Positions 1-7,104 of a stretch of 16,378 nt of DNA are shown piece after piece. Made by a program: the position numbers and the translations under genes. How positions within the stretch are numbered: the first letter of the stretch is position 1; each line of letters begins with the position of its first letter. The notes under the pieces are model-generated. The model ran no database searches. It saw only the letters and a list, made by a program, of their open reading frames with translations, and had not been told where the DNA came from. Source of the DNA: JBPCRW01 sp050996405 (GTDB lineage Bacteria > Acidobacteriota > Blastocatellia > Pyrinomonadales > Pyrinomonadaceae); assembly GCA_050996405.1 (NCBI GenBank), contig JBPCRW010000134.1, positions 1 through 16,378 of the forward strand, read 5' to 3'.

Positions 1-68
<68 letters not shown>

Positions 69-81
69 CTCCAATCAAGAA

Positions 82-1017
82 CTATCGGCTCGCGGGAACA
101 TATTCCCAGTGCCAGGGTTCGTAATAATAAGGATAAAATCCAAAGCGGGCGGCGTTTTTAACCAGCCATTTGTAAGCGGGCGTTTGAATTTGTATGGCGC
201 GATTGTAATCTTCGGTTTTGACGGGTTCGCCGCCGACGTAAAGGTCGAGCGCGCGACCTGTAAAGTGCGGGCTGTTGACGGCGAGGTCGGCGCGCCCCGA
301 ATTGGGCGAAGCGGCGCGAAGTTTTGCCTGATATTCACGCGAGCGAAACGCGGAAACGATTTTCAGAAATTTTTCTTCGGGCGCGAGTTCGCCGCTTGCC
401 GTTGTTTGCAATCGCAAATCTTTTGCCGCCGCTGAAACCATTTGTTTATACGCAGCGTAAGTTTCGCGCTCGACTTTCAGTAATTCGAGACTGCGCGTCG
501 GGTCGTAAAAATCCGTAATCGGCGCAGTTATTAATTCATTTTCGGAAGCGTCGCGGCTGCTGTTCAAACGATGCGCCTGCCAGTTTTCAACCATCCGGTT
601 AAGAGTTTCAATATCAATTATTCCGGTTGGAACAAGTCCTGATTCTTGCTGCCAGACGGCAACCGAACGCGCGAAATCCGGTGTCTCGCAATTTGCCGAA
701 ACGTCCAATGTTTGCTGAATCAGCGGAACATAAAGAAACCAGCCGCGCTGCGCTTTCGCGCCGAATGTCCAGCGAAGCGAATCACGCAGGCGAACATTTT
801 CCGTCATTGCGATATTTGAAATGACGGGCGAAACCAAGACGGTTTTATTGACCACGACGCGCGAGCGTTTCGCCTCGACAGTTGATTGAACGGCGGGCGA
901 AACATTGCCGGAAGTTTGTCCGTAAGCAGTTCGTTTGACCAAGCCGAACGACAAAAATCCGAGAAATAGAAACACTCCGGCAACAGGTAGAAAATATATT
1001 CTTTTGTTGTTTTTCAT
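82..1017 (-). CDS. Exported M15/VanY-type D-Ala-D-Ala carboxypeptidase-like protein
   Basis: Predicted 311-residue exported zinc peptidase of the M15B (VanY/DacB-like) family, which trims the terminal D-alanine from peptidoglycan peptides in the periplasm. Seen directly: a hydrophobic signal or anchor segment at about residues 8-26, a region at about 75-150 resembling a peptidoglycan-binding helical domain, and a C-terminal catalytic domain. That domain carries HFTGRALD (H251 and D258 as zinc ligands) and EPWHWEY (E300 as general base, H303 as third zinc ligand). All catalytic residues are present, so it should be active. I chose the ATG at 1017 over an in-frame TTG at 1026 because it starts directly before a positively charged n-region (MKNNKR); neither has a clear Shine-Dalgarno sequence. 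It lies downstream of clpB on the same strand but 255 bases away, so it is probably a separate unit. There is no vanR/S/H/A context, so wall maintenance is likelier than glycopeptide resistance. Confidence 0.85.
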   Translation of the reverse strand: MKNNKRIYFLPVAGVFLFLGFLSFGLVKRTAYGQTSGNVSPAVQSTVEAKRSRVVVNKTVLVSPVISNIAMTENVRLRDSLRWTFGAKAQRGWFLYVPLIQQTLDVSANCETPDFARSVAVWQQESGLVPTGIIDIETLNRMVENWQAHRLNSSRDASENELITAPITDFYDPTRSLELLKVERETYAAYKQMVSAAAKDLRLQTTASGELAPEEKFLKIVSAFRSREYQAKLRAASPNSGRADLAVNSPHFTGRALDLYVGGEPVKTEDYNRAIQIQTPAYKWLVKNAARFGFYPYYYEPWHWEYVPASR

Positions 1018-1082
1018 AACAGGCAAGTGTTTCTTCGGATGCCTAAAAAATTATTTTCGGTTGCTTGTTCAAATGAATTTTT

Positions 1083-1101
1083 CTCGCGGCAGAGCCGCGA
1101 G
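1083..1101. repeat. Perfect hairpin, 8-bp stem with AGA loop
   Basis: CTCGCGGC (1083-1090), loop AGA, GCCGCGAG (1094-1101). An outer ATTTTT (1077-1082) can also pair with AAAAAT (1114-1119) across a bulge. No T-tract follows on either strand, so it is not a standard intrinsic terminator. It shares the core GC-AGA-GC with the hairpin at 1131-1157. Confidence 0.7.
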
Positions 1102-1130
1102 GTATCGAATCGGAAAAATCCTTTTTTCTT

Positions 1131-1157
1131 AATTCCGTAGCAGAGCTACGGGGAATT
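1131..1157. repeat. Second hairpin, 7-bp stem with AGA loop
   Basis: CCGTAGC (1135-1141), loop AGA, GCTACGG (1145-1151). AATT at both ends (1131-1134 and 1154-1157) extends the stem across a two-G bulge. The loop and innermost GC pairs match the hairpin at 1083-1101, while the outer stem bases differ yet remain complementary. Confidence 0.65.
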
Positions 1158-1189
1158 AAACCTATAAGGAACGATTGAATACAAAGAAA

Positions 1190-1265
1190 TTCACCACAAA
1201 GGCACAAGGGACAGAAAGATTTTGAATGAATGATTTCTTTGTGTTTCTTATGCTTTTGTGGTGAA
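1190..1265. repeat. Long imperfect palindrome downstream of clpB
   Basis: Two 29-base arms, 1190-1218 and 1237-1265, are complementary at 24 of 29 positions around an 18-base loop. The arms begin TTCACCACAAA and end TTTGTGGTGAA. It starts 7 bases past the clpB stop. It could act as a transcript-end stem but has no terminal T-tract. The composition resembles palindromic intergenic repeats scattered through many bacterial genomes; that is a recollection, not a search result. Confidence 0.7.
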
Positions 1266-1272
1266 AAAATTC

Positions 1273-3867
1273 TTAAGCCGAAGCAATTGCCGCTTCCGGC
1301 GTAAATTTCAACGCGCCGTTTTCCGCCGCGACGTGAATCGCGCTTCCGCTTCTGATGTCGCCGTTTAGTAGTTTGACGGCGAGCGGGTTTTGAATCATCG
1401 TCTGAATCGCGCGTTTCAAAGGTCTTGCGCCGAAGGTCGGGTCGTAGCCTTCGGTCGCCAGCAGTTCTTTTGCCGAATCTTCCAGCACAATCGAAATTCC
1501 TCTTTCAGCTAAATTTTTTCGGAGTTTTTCAAGCTGAACTTCGATGATTTTTTCAATTTCGTTTTTCGACAACTGCCCGAAAATTACGATGTCGTCAATG
1601 CGGTTCAAAAATTCCGGCTTAAAGTATTCACGCAAAATCTGCGTGACGGCTTCACGCGCCTGTTTTTCGTTATCGCCGACGGACATAATTTCGCGCGAGC
1701 CTAAATTCGAGGTCATAATCAAAACCGTGTTTTTGAAATCCACGACGCGACCTTTGGAATCCGTAAGCCGCCCGTCATCAAGGATTTGCAGTAAAATATT
1801 GAACACATCGGGATGCGCCTTTTCAATTTCGTCAAACAGCACGACCGAATACGGACGGCGGCGCACGGCTTCGGTCAACTGCCCGCCTTCGTCGTAGCCG
1901 ACGTATCCGGGCGGCGCGCCAATCATCCGCGCGACGGCGTGTTTTTCCATATATTCCGACATATCGAGGCGCACTAGAGCGCGTTCGTCGTCAAATAAAA
2001 ATTCGGCTAACGCTTTCGCCGTTTCGGTTTTGCCAACGCCCGTCGGACCTAAAAAAATGAACGAACCAATCGGGCGATTCGGGTCTTGCAGTCCGGCGCG
2101 GGCGCGGCGCACCGCATTGGCGACGGCGTTTAGGGCTTCGTCCTGACCGATGACGCGATTACGAAGTTTTTCTTCCATCGTCACCAATTTCTGCATTTCG
2201 CCTTCGAGCATTTTCGAGACGGGAACGCCCGTCCACTTGGCGACAACTTCCGCCACGTCTTCTTCGGTGACTTCTTCCTTCAGATAAACGCCGTCTTTCT
2301 GTAAATCGGCAAGGCGCGTCTGCTCGCCCGCCAGTTGTTTTTCGAGCGTCGGAATCGTGCCGTATTGTAGTTCGGCGGCGCGGTTTAAATCGCCCGCGTT
2401 TCTCGCCTGTTCGAGTTCGAGTTTGGCTTGCTCTAACTTTTCTTTGCCGCCGCGCATCTTTTCGATTTCGTCTTTTTCCGACTGCCATTTCGCCTTCATT
2501 CCGCCGGATTTTTCCTTCAAGTCGGCGATGCGTTTTTCGATGTCGTTCAAACGCTCCTTCGATTTTTCGTCGGTTTCACGGCTCAATGCCTGACGTTCGA
2601 TTTCGAGTTGGAGAATTTCGCGTTCCAAAACATCAATTTCAACCGGCAAACTGTCAATTTCGATTCGCAGTTTCGACGCGGCTTCGTCAATCAAATCAAT
2701 CGCTTTGTCGGGCAGAAATCTGTCCGTAATATAACGATTGGAAAGCGTCGCGGCGGCGACAATCGCCGAATCGGTAATACGCACGCCGTGATGAACTTCG
2801 TATTTTTCCTTCAAACCTCTAAGAATCGCAATCGTGTCTTCGACGTTCGGCTCGCCGACGAAAACCTGCTGAAAACGGCGTTCTAACGCTTTATCTTTTT
2901 CGATATACTTTTGATATTCGTTCAAAGTCGTCGCGCCGACGCAGCGCAGCATTCCGCGCGCTAACGCGGGTTTCAGCATATTTGAAGCGTCAATCGCGCC
3001 TTCCGACGCGCCCGCGCCGATGAGCGTGTGCAGTTCGTCAATAAACAAAATTATCTGCCCGTCCGATTTTTCGATTTCCTTCAAAACCGCTTTTAGACGG
3101 TCTTCAAATTCGCCGCGATATTTCGCGCCCGCCAGCATCGAACCTAAATCAAGTCCGACAAGTTTTTTATTTTTCAAAGTTTCCGGCACGTCGCCCGAAA
3201 CAATTCTCTGCGCCAAACCTTCGACAATCGCCGTTTTGCCAACGCCCGGCTCGCCGATTAAAACCGGATTATTTTTTGTTCTTCTGGATAAAACCTGAAT
3301 CGTTCTTCTGATTTCGTCGTCGCGCCCAATCACGGGGTCGAGTTTTCCTTTGCGGGCGCGTTCGGTCAAATCAATCGAATATTTTTCGAGAGCCTGAAAA
3401 TTTTCTTCGGCATTTTGGTCTGTAATCCGCGAACCGCCGCGCATTTCGGAAATGACTTTTTCGAGGTCTTCTTTCGTGATTCCGTTCGAGCGCAGAATGC
3501 GTCCTGAATCGCCCGTTTTTTCCGCCGCAATCGCCAGCAAAAGATGCTCGGTGGACATATATTCGTCCTGCATCTTTTCGGCTTCCTTCTGCGCTTCCTG
3601 AAAAATCGTGTTGATGCGCGAACTGAAAAACTGCTGTCCCCCCGAAACTTTCGGGAATTTTGCAATCGCCGCTTGCGTTTCCTTCAAAATCGCTTGCGCG
3701 TTCGCCCCGACTTTTCCGAGAATCGGGCGCAGAGTTCCTTCCTTCTGCTCAAGCATCGCGGCGAGCAGATGTTCCGGCTCGACCTGCTGATTCTGATTTT
3801 TTTCGGCAACTCCGATTGCCTCTTGAATCGCTTCCTGCCCGCGAATGGTGTATCTGTCAAATCTCAT
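1273..3867 (-). CDS. clpB: ATP-dependent disaggregase ClpB
   Basis: Complete 864-residue Hsp100/ClpB, the cytoplasmic hexameric AAA+ machine that pulls polypeptides out of aggregates together with DnaK/DnaJ/GrpE. Seen in order: N-terminal Clp_N domain (about 1-150); first AAA+ domain with Walker A GEPGVGKT (205-212), Walker B ILFIDE (273-278), pore loop tyrosine Y250 in AGAKYRGEFE and arginine pair R330/R331; the long charged middle coiled coil (about 402-530) that distinguishes ClpB from ClpA/ClpC; second AAA+ domain with GPTGVGKT (607-614), VVLFDE (675-680), pore loop GYVGYDE (654-660) and sensor-2 FGARPLKR. Length and all motifs are standard. It lacks the ClpP-binding loop type of ClpA/X. 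The ATG at 3867 has no obvious Shine-Dalgarno sequence. A consensus-like promoter lies upstream, overlapped by an HspR-type inverted repeat, which suggests heat-shock derepression. It is divergent from the nucleoside permease genes. Confidence 0.98.
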   Translation of the reverse strand: MRFDRYTIRGQEAIQEAIGVAEKNQNQQVEPEHLLAAMLEQKEGTLRPILGKVGANAQAILKETQAAIAKFPKVSGGQQFFSSRINTIFQEAQKEAEKMQDEYMSTEHLLLAIAAEKTGDSGRILRSNGITKEDLEKVISEMRGGSRITDQNAEENFQALEKYSIDLTERARKGKLDPVIGRDDEIRRTIQVLSRRTKNNPVLIGEPGVGKTAIVEGLAQRIVSGDVPETLKNKKLVGLDLGSMLAGAKYRGEFEDRLKAVLKEIEKSDGQIILFIDELHTLIGAGASEGAIDASNMLKPALARGMLRCVGATTLNEYQKYIEKDKALERRFQQVFVGEPNVEDTIAILRGLKEKYEVHHGVRITDSAIVAAATLSNRYITDRFLPDKAIDLIDEAASKLRIEIDSLPVEIDVLEREILQLEIERQALSRETDEKSKERLNDIEKRIADLKEKSGGMKAKWQSEKDEIEKMRGGKEKLEQAKLELEQARNAGDLNRAAELQYGTIPTLEKQLAGEQTRLADLQKDGVYLKEEVTEEDVAEVVAKWTGVPVSKMLEGEMQKLVTMEEKLRNRVIGQDEALNAVANAVRRARAGLQDPNRPIGSFIFLGPTGVGKTETAKALAEFLFDDERALVRLDMSEYMEKHAVARMIGAPPGYVGYDEGGQLTEAVRRRPYSVVLFDEIEKAHPDVFNILLQILDDGRLTDSKGRVVDFKNTVLIMTSNLGSREIMSVGDNEKQAREAVTQILREYFKPEFLNRIDDIVIFGQLSKNEIEKIIEVQLEKLRKNLAERGISIVLEDSAKELLATEGYDPTFGARPLKRAIQTMIQNPLAVKLLNGDIRSGSAIHVAAENGALKFTPEAAIASA

Positions 3868-3905
3868 AATTCTATAAATCCGATATGGTTTATTAGTCTT
3901 GCAAT

Positions 3906-3934
3906 ATAATAAAACTTGAGTGTGCTTCTGTCAA
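3906..3934 (-). promoter_or_regulatory. clpB promoter, sigma-70 type
   Basis: On the minus strand, TTGACA (3934-3929) is followed after exactly 17 bases by TATTAT (3911-3906). That is a perfect -35 and a five-of-six -10. The predicted transcript starts near 3899, leaving a leader of about 32 bases before the clpB ATG. It is the best promoter match in the window. Confidence 0.75.
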
Positions 3935-3935
3935 G
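3915..3935. promoter_or_regulatory. HAIR-like operator (HspR binding site) over the clpB promoter
   Basis: The plus strand reads CTTGAGT (3915-3921), seven bases, TGTCAAG (3929-3935). The known HspR operator HAIR is CTTGAGT-N7-ACTCAAG, so 12 of 14 half-site bases and the spacing match. The palindromic core extends to AAAACTTGA (3911-3919) and TCAAGTTTT (3931-3939), a perfect 9-base inverted repeat. The site covers the -35 and spacer, an ideal position for repression. HspR itself is not encoded in this window. Confidence 0.65.
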
Positions 3936-3987
3936 TTTTGGAAACGTTAAAATAATCGTCGAAAATTTAATTTCCTCGTCTTTTCAG

Positions 3988-4017
3988 ATGACACTTCGCG
4001 CTTTTCTCGGTTATATT
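3988..4017 (+). promoter_or_regulatory. Possible promoter of the nucleoside transport/salvage cluster
   Basis: ATGACA (3988-3993), an 18-base spacer, then TATATT (4012-4017). This would start transcription near 4024, about 75 bases before the ATG at 4100. It is a moderate match in an AT-rich divergent intergenic region, so chance is possible. Confidence 0.4.
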
Positions 4018-4099
4018 TAGCGAGAGCATCTTTCCAAAAATAAAAGCTGATGAATTAATACCGATTTTGGAATTTTACAATTCGCGGCTGAAAAATGAA

Positions 4100-5191
4100 A
4101 TGAAAATTTTACGTGAGATTCTTTCCCCGCTGCTGGCGGTTTTAGCGGCATTTGTAGTCGGCGGCATAATAATTCTGCTCATCGGCGACAATCCTCTTAA
4201 TGCGTATAACTGGCTGTTGTCGAGTTCGTTCGGCTCGGCAAAAGACATCAGTTGGACGCTTTTTTACGCTACGCCGCTAATTTTTACGGGCTTGGCGGTG
4301 GCGGTCGCCTTTCGCTGCGGACTTTTAAATATCGGCGCGGAAGGTCAATTGTATGTTGCTGCGTTTGCGACCGCGTGGGTTGGCATCAAGTTCGGCGGCA
4401 CGGTAGTTGATATTTTCGGCAAAAAAGAAGATTGGTCGTGGGCGAGTCTTCCGGCGATTATTCTCGTTCCGCTTTGTATTTTGACGGCGATTGTCGTCGG
4501 TGGAATCTGGGGAGCGATTCCGGGAATTCTGCGCGCGAAATTCGGCTCATCCGAAGTCATCAATACAATTATGCTGAATTTTATAGGCATCGCTCTGGTC
4601 AGTTATTTGACGCAGTATCACTATAAAATTCCGGGCGACCCGATTTTGCAAACCGCGCCGATTGGCGAAGCCGCGCAAATTCCGCAGCTTAATCAATACC
4701 TGTCGTTTATCCCTAAAGACGTGCCGCTTAATTTCGCGTTTTTGATTGCGATTCTGATGTGTTTTGTCGTTTACGTTTTTCTCTGGAAAACAAAATGGGG
4801 TTATGAACTTCGAGCGGTCGGCGAAAATCCTGCGGCGGCGGAATACGGCGGAATTTCGCCGAAAAAACAAATTATTACGGCGATGACGATTTCGGGCGGT
4901 TTGGCGGGAATGGTTGCCATCGGCGAAGTTTTGGGAAATCGCCATAATTATTACGACGGATTTTCAGCCGACTGGGGTTTTCTCGGCATCGCCGTCGCGC
5001 TTTTGGGCAGGAATCATCCGCTCGGCGTTTTTATCGCGGCGATATTTTTCGGAGTTCTGCTGCGCGGCGAAATTTTCGTGGATGCTTTTACGCCGAAAGT
5101 CACTAAAGATTTAGGACAGGTTTTGCAGGCGATTATCATTTTGTTCGTCGCGTGTTTTCAAATTTACGCGCAGAAGCGAGGTAAAATATGA
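4100..5191 (+). CDS. Nucleoside-type ABC transporter permease 1 (BPD_transp_2 family)
   Basis: Polytopic inner-membrane permease of 363 residues, like the YufP/NupP subunit of simple-sugar/nucleoside ABC importers. Seen: a strongly hydrophobic N-terminus after MKILREIL, repeated membrane segments, a FRCGLLNIGAEGQL segment near residue 70, and a cytoplasmic coupling loop GYELRAVGENPAAAEYGG (roughly residues 234-251) typical of this family. I chose the ATG at 4100; an in-frame TTG at 4067 would add 11 polar residues without a ribosome binding site. Its stop overlaps the next permease start as ATGA, so the two are translationally coupled and probably form a heteromeric channel. Nucleoside specificity is inferred from family resemblance and the salvage genes downstream. 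No ATPase or BMP-type binding lipoprotein, which usually precede it, is found in the window. Confidence 0.88.
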   Translation: MKILREILSPLLAVLAAFVVGGIIILLIGDNPLNAYNWLLSSSFGSAKDISWTLFYATPLIFTGLAVAVAFRCGLLNIGAEGQLYVAAFATAWVGIKFGGTVVDIFGKKEDWSWASLPAIILVPLCILTAIVVGGIWGAIPGILRAKFGSSEVINTIMLNFIGIALVSYLTQYHYKIPGDPILQTAPIGEAAQIPQLNQYLSFIPKDVPLNFAFLIAILMCFVVYVFLWKTKWGYELRAVGENPAAAEYGGISPKKQIITAMTISGGLAGMVAIGEVLGNRHNYYDGFSADWGFLGIAVALLGRNHPLGVFIAAIFFGVLLRGEIFVDAFTPKVTKDLGQVLQAIIILFVACFQIYAQKRGKI

Positions 5192-6096
5192 GCGAACTTT
5201 TTACCATTCTACTGCTTTTAGTCTTTCCAACGATTCGACTGGCAACCCCACTGATTTTCGCCGCGCTCGGCGGAATGTTTTCCGAGCGTTCGGGCGTTAT
5301 CAATATCGCGCTTGAAGGCTTAATGCTCGCCGGGGCTTTTACGGGCGCAGTCGCCACATATGAACTTCAAAATCCGTTTCTCGGATTGCTCTGCGGAATG
5401 GCGGCAGGCGGCGCGCTGGCGTTAGTTTATGCGGTTGCCGTTATCAAATTTGAAGCCGACCAGGTTGTTTCGGGAATGGCGATAAATTTTCTGATGTTCG
5501 GGCTGCCCGCGCTCATCTCCGGCGCGGTTTATGATTCTTCCGGCTCGACTCCGCAAATTGATAAAATTTATCTTCTGCCCGAATTCGGAAATGTTTCAAT
5601 CGCTTCGATTATCGCGTTTCTGCTCGTTCCGGTGTGCTGGTATGTGCTTTATAAAACGCCTTTCGGTTTGAGATTAAGAGCGACGGGCGAAAATCCTGCG
5701 GCGACGGACGCGGCGGGCGTAAATGTCATTCGTCTGCGCTACATCGGCGTAATTTTATCGGGCGTTTTAGCGGCGGCGGGCGGCGCGTATCTCTCGACCG
5801 GACAATCTTCGCTCTTTACGAGAAATATGACGGCGGGACGCGGATTTATCGCATTAGCGGCTCTTATCTTAGCAAAATGGCGACCCGTTCCCGTTTTAGT
5901 TGCGTGTCTGTTTTTCGGTTTTACAGACGCTTTGACAATTCCGCTGGCTAATTATCGTCTGGCTTCGGGCGACACGATTCCCGTGCAGTTTGTGCAAATG
6001 ATTCCGTATGTTTTGACGATTATCGTTCTCGCCGGATTTATCGGCTTGTCGCGCGCGCCGAAAGCACTCGGAATTCCATACCGAAAGGAAAAATAG
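5188..6096 (+). CDS. Nucleoside-type ABC transporter permease 2 (BPD_transp_2 family)
   Basis: Second membrane subunit, 302 residues, like YufQ/NupQ. Seen: early motif RSGVINIALEGLML (about residues 32-45), multiple hydrophobic helices, the coupling-loop motif FGLRLRATGENPAATDAAG (about residues 159-177) and TAGRGFIALAALI further on. The coupling loop closely parallels the GENPAA loop of the first permease, as expected for paired subunits that evolved by duplication. The ATG overlaps the upstream stop by four bases, and GAGG at 5178-5181 gives a fair ribosome binding site. It should work with permease 1 and with an ATPase and binding protein encoded elsewhere to import nucleosides. The next gene begins after an 81-base gap filled by an imperfect palindrome. 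Confidence 0.88.
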   Translation: MSELFTILLLLVFPTIRLATPLIFAALGGMFSERSGVINIALEGLMLAGAFTGAVATYELQNPFLGLLCGMAAGGALALVYAVAVIKFEADQVVSGMAINFLMFGLPALISGAVYDSSGSTPQIDKIYLLPEFGNVSIASIIAFLLVPVCWYVLYKTPFGLRLRATGENPAATDAAGVNVIRLRYIGVILSGVLAAAGGAYLSTGQSSLFTRNMTAGRGFIALAALILAKWRPVPVLVACLFFGFTDALTIPLANYRLASGDTIPVQFVQMIPYVLTIIVLAGFIGLSRAPKALGIPYRKEK

Positions 6097-6179
6097 ATAG
6101 CAGCAGATTTCACAAATTACGCGAAAAGCGGCAATTGTTTTAATCTATAAAATCCGTGTAATCTGTTGTGAGCAGCTAT
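6097..6179. repeat. Imperfect palindrome spanning the permease-PNP gap
   Basis: CACAAATTACGCG (6111-6123) faces CGTGTAATCTGTTGTG (6155-6170), complementary over 13 bases with a 3-base insertion. An outer ATAGC (6097-6101) pairs with GCTAT (6175-6179), which includes two bases of the PNP start codon at 6178. It occupies the whole gap between the permease stop and the PNP start. Confidence 0.5.
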
Positions 6180-7035
6180 GAATTATGAAAACGCGGTCGA
6201 AGCCGCCGACTTTATTAAATCAAAATACGATAAGGAAATAAAAACCGCGCTGGTTTTGGGCAGCGGGCTTGGCGCGTTTGCCGAGACTCTCGAAAACGCG
6301 GTAAAGATTCCATACGAAATAATTCCGCATTTCGCGCGTTCGACGGTTAAAGGTCACGCCGGACAGCTTGTTTTGGGCGAAGTCGGAGGCGTTTCGGTCG
6401 CGGTTCAGCAAGGCAGATTTCATTATTACGAAGGCTACGAAATGTCGCAGGTGATGTTTCCGGTTCGCGCGTTCGGCGCGTTGGGAATCGAAAATTTGAT
6501 TTTGACGAACGCGGCGGGCAGCGTACGGACGAGTTTGAAACAGGGAACTTTGATGCTCATTCGGGACCACATAAATTTGATGGGTGCGAATCCCCTGCGC
6601 GGCGCAAACGACGAACGATTTGGTGTGAGGTTTCCAGATATGACAAACGTTTACTGCACCGAGTTTCAGGAAATCGCGCACGACGAAGCGCGAAAAATGG
6701 AAATCGAGCGCGTCGAAAAGGGCTTGGACGCGGAACGCAAACAAATTTTGCGGCGCGGTGTCTACTGCGCCCTGTCCGGTCCGACGTATGAAACACCGGC
6801 GGAAATCAGAATGTTTCGCATCCTGGGCGCGGATGCCGTCGGAATGTCAACCGTGCCGGAAGCGATTGCGGCGCGGCATCTGGGAATGCGAGTTTTGGGA
6901 ATTTCCTGCATTACGAATATGGCGGCGGGAATGGGCGACGACATTATTCACCACGAAGAAGTGATGGAAACGGGTGCGAAAGTAGCGGAAATTTTTAAAG
7001 AACTTTTACGAAGGATAATTTTTAAGCTGGATTAA
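6178..7035 (+). CDS. Purine nucleoside phosphorylase, trimeric (inosine/guanosine) type
   Basis: Cytosolic enzyme of 285 residues that cleaves purine (deoxy)ribonucleosides with phosphate to free base and (deoxy)ribose-1-phosphate. Motifs of the low-molecular-mass trimeric family are all visible: GSGLG (28-32, phosphate loop), KGHAG with H60, GRFHYYEGY (79-87), TNAAG (110-114), RFPDM (151-155), GPTYETPAE (201-209) with E205, MSTVPE (223-228), and ITNMAAG (245-251) with N247. The Glu/Asn pair recognises 6-oxopurines, so inosine and guanosine are the expected substrates rather than adenosine. An MTA phosphorylase role is less likely because of these residues. It follows two nucleoside-type permeases and precedes udk and cdd, a coherent salvage cluster. 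No Shine-Dalgarno sequence is evident, and the start codon sits at the edge of a palindrome. Confidence 0.95.
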   Translation: MNYENAVEAADFIKSKYDKEIKTALVLGSGLGAFAETLENAVKIPYEIIPHFARSTVKGHAGQLVLGEVGGVSVAVQQGRFHYYEGYEMSQVMFPVRAFGALGIENLILTNAAGSVRTSLKQGTLMLIRDHINLMGANPLRGANDERFGVRFPDMTNVYCTEFQEIAHDEARKMEIERVEKGLDAERKQILRRGVYCALSGPTYETPAEIRMFRILGADAVGMSTVPEAIAARHLGMRVLGISCITNMAAGMGDDIIHHEEVMETGAKVAEIFKELLRRIIFKLD

Positions 7036-7039
7036 AACG

Positions 7040-7104
7040 ATAAATGATGAGTGCTGAATGATGAATTTCTAATCAGCGTTCATCATTCATAATTCATCAT
7101 TTAT
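7040..7104. repeat. Strong palindrome ending on the udk start codon
   Basis: The 26-base arms 7040-7065 and 7079-7104 are complementary at 23 of 26 positions with a 13-base loop. The right arm contains the first two bases of the udk ATG (7103-7105) and all of its upstream initiation region. No Shine-Dalgarno sequence is visible in it. If the mRNA folds this way, initiation at udk would be masked. Confidence 0.8.

Noticed and set aside
82..1017. Vancomycin-resistance locus because of the VanY-like peptidase
   Set aside because: No ligase, dehydrogenase, VanX or two-component regulator is nearby; M15 peptidases are common wall enzymes.
1018..1026. TTG start for the M15 peptidase
   Set aside because: The ATG at 1017 gives a normal charged signal-peptide n-region and needs no rare start codon.
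1083..1157. Hairpins as intrinsic terminators of clpB or the M15 gene
   Set aside because: Neither stem is followed by a T-tract on either strand in the right direction.
1273..3867. Long open frames opposite clpB and opposite the other large genes
   Set aside because: They show no domain, signal peptide or ribosome binding site and reflect codon bias of the real genes on the opposite strand.
3915..3935. CIRCE element (HrcA site) upstream of clpB
   Set aside because: CIRCE is TTAGCACTC-N9-GAGTGCTAA. The inverted repeat here has CTTGA/TCAAG arms and N7 spacing, which fits HAIR instead.
4067..4099. TTG start for permease 1
   Set aside because: It adds a polar 11-residue tail without a ribosome binding site; the ATG at 4100 starts right before the hydrophobic region.
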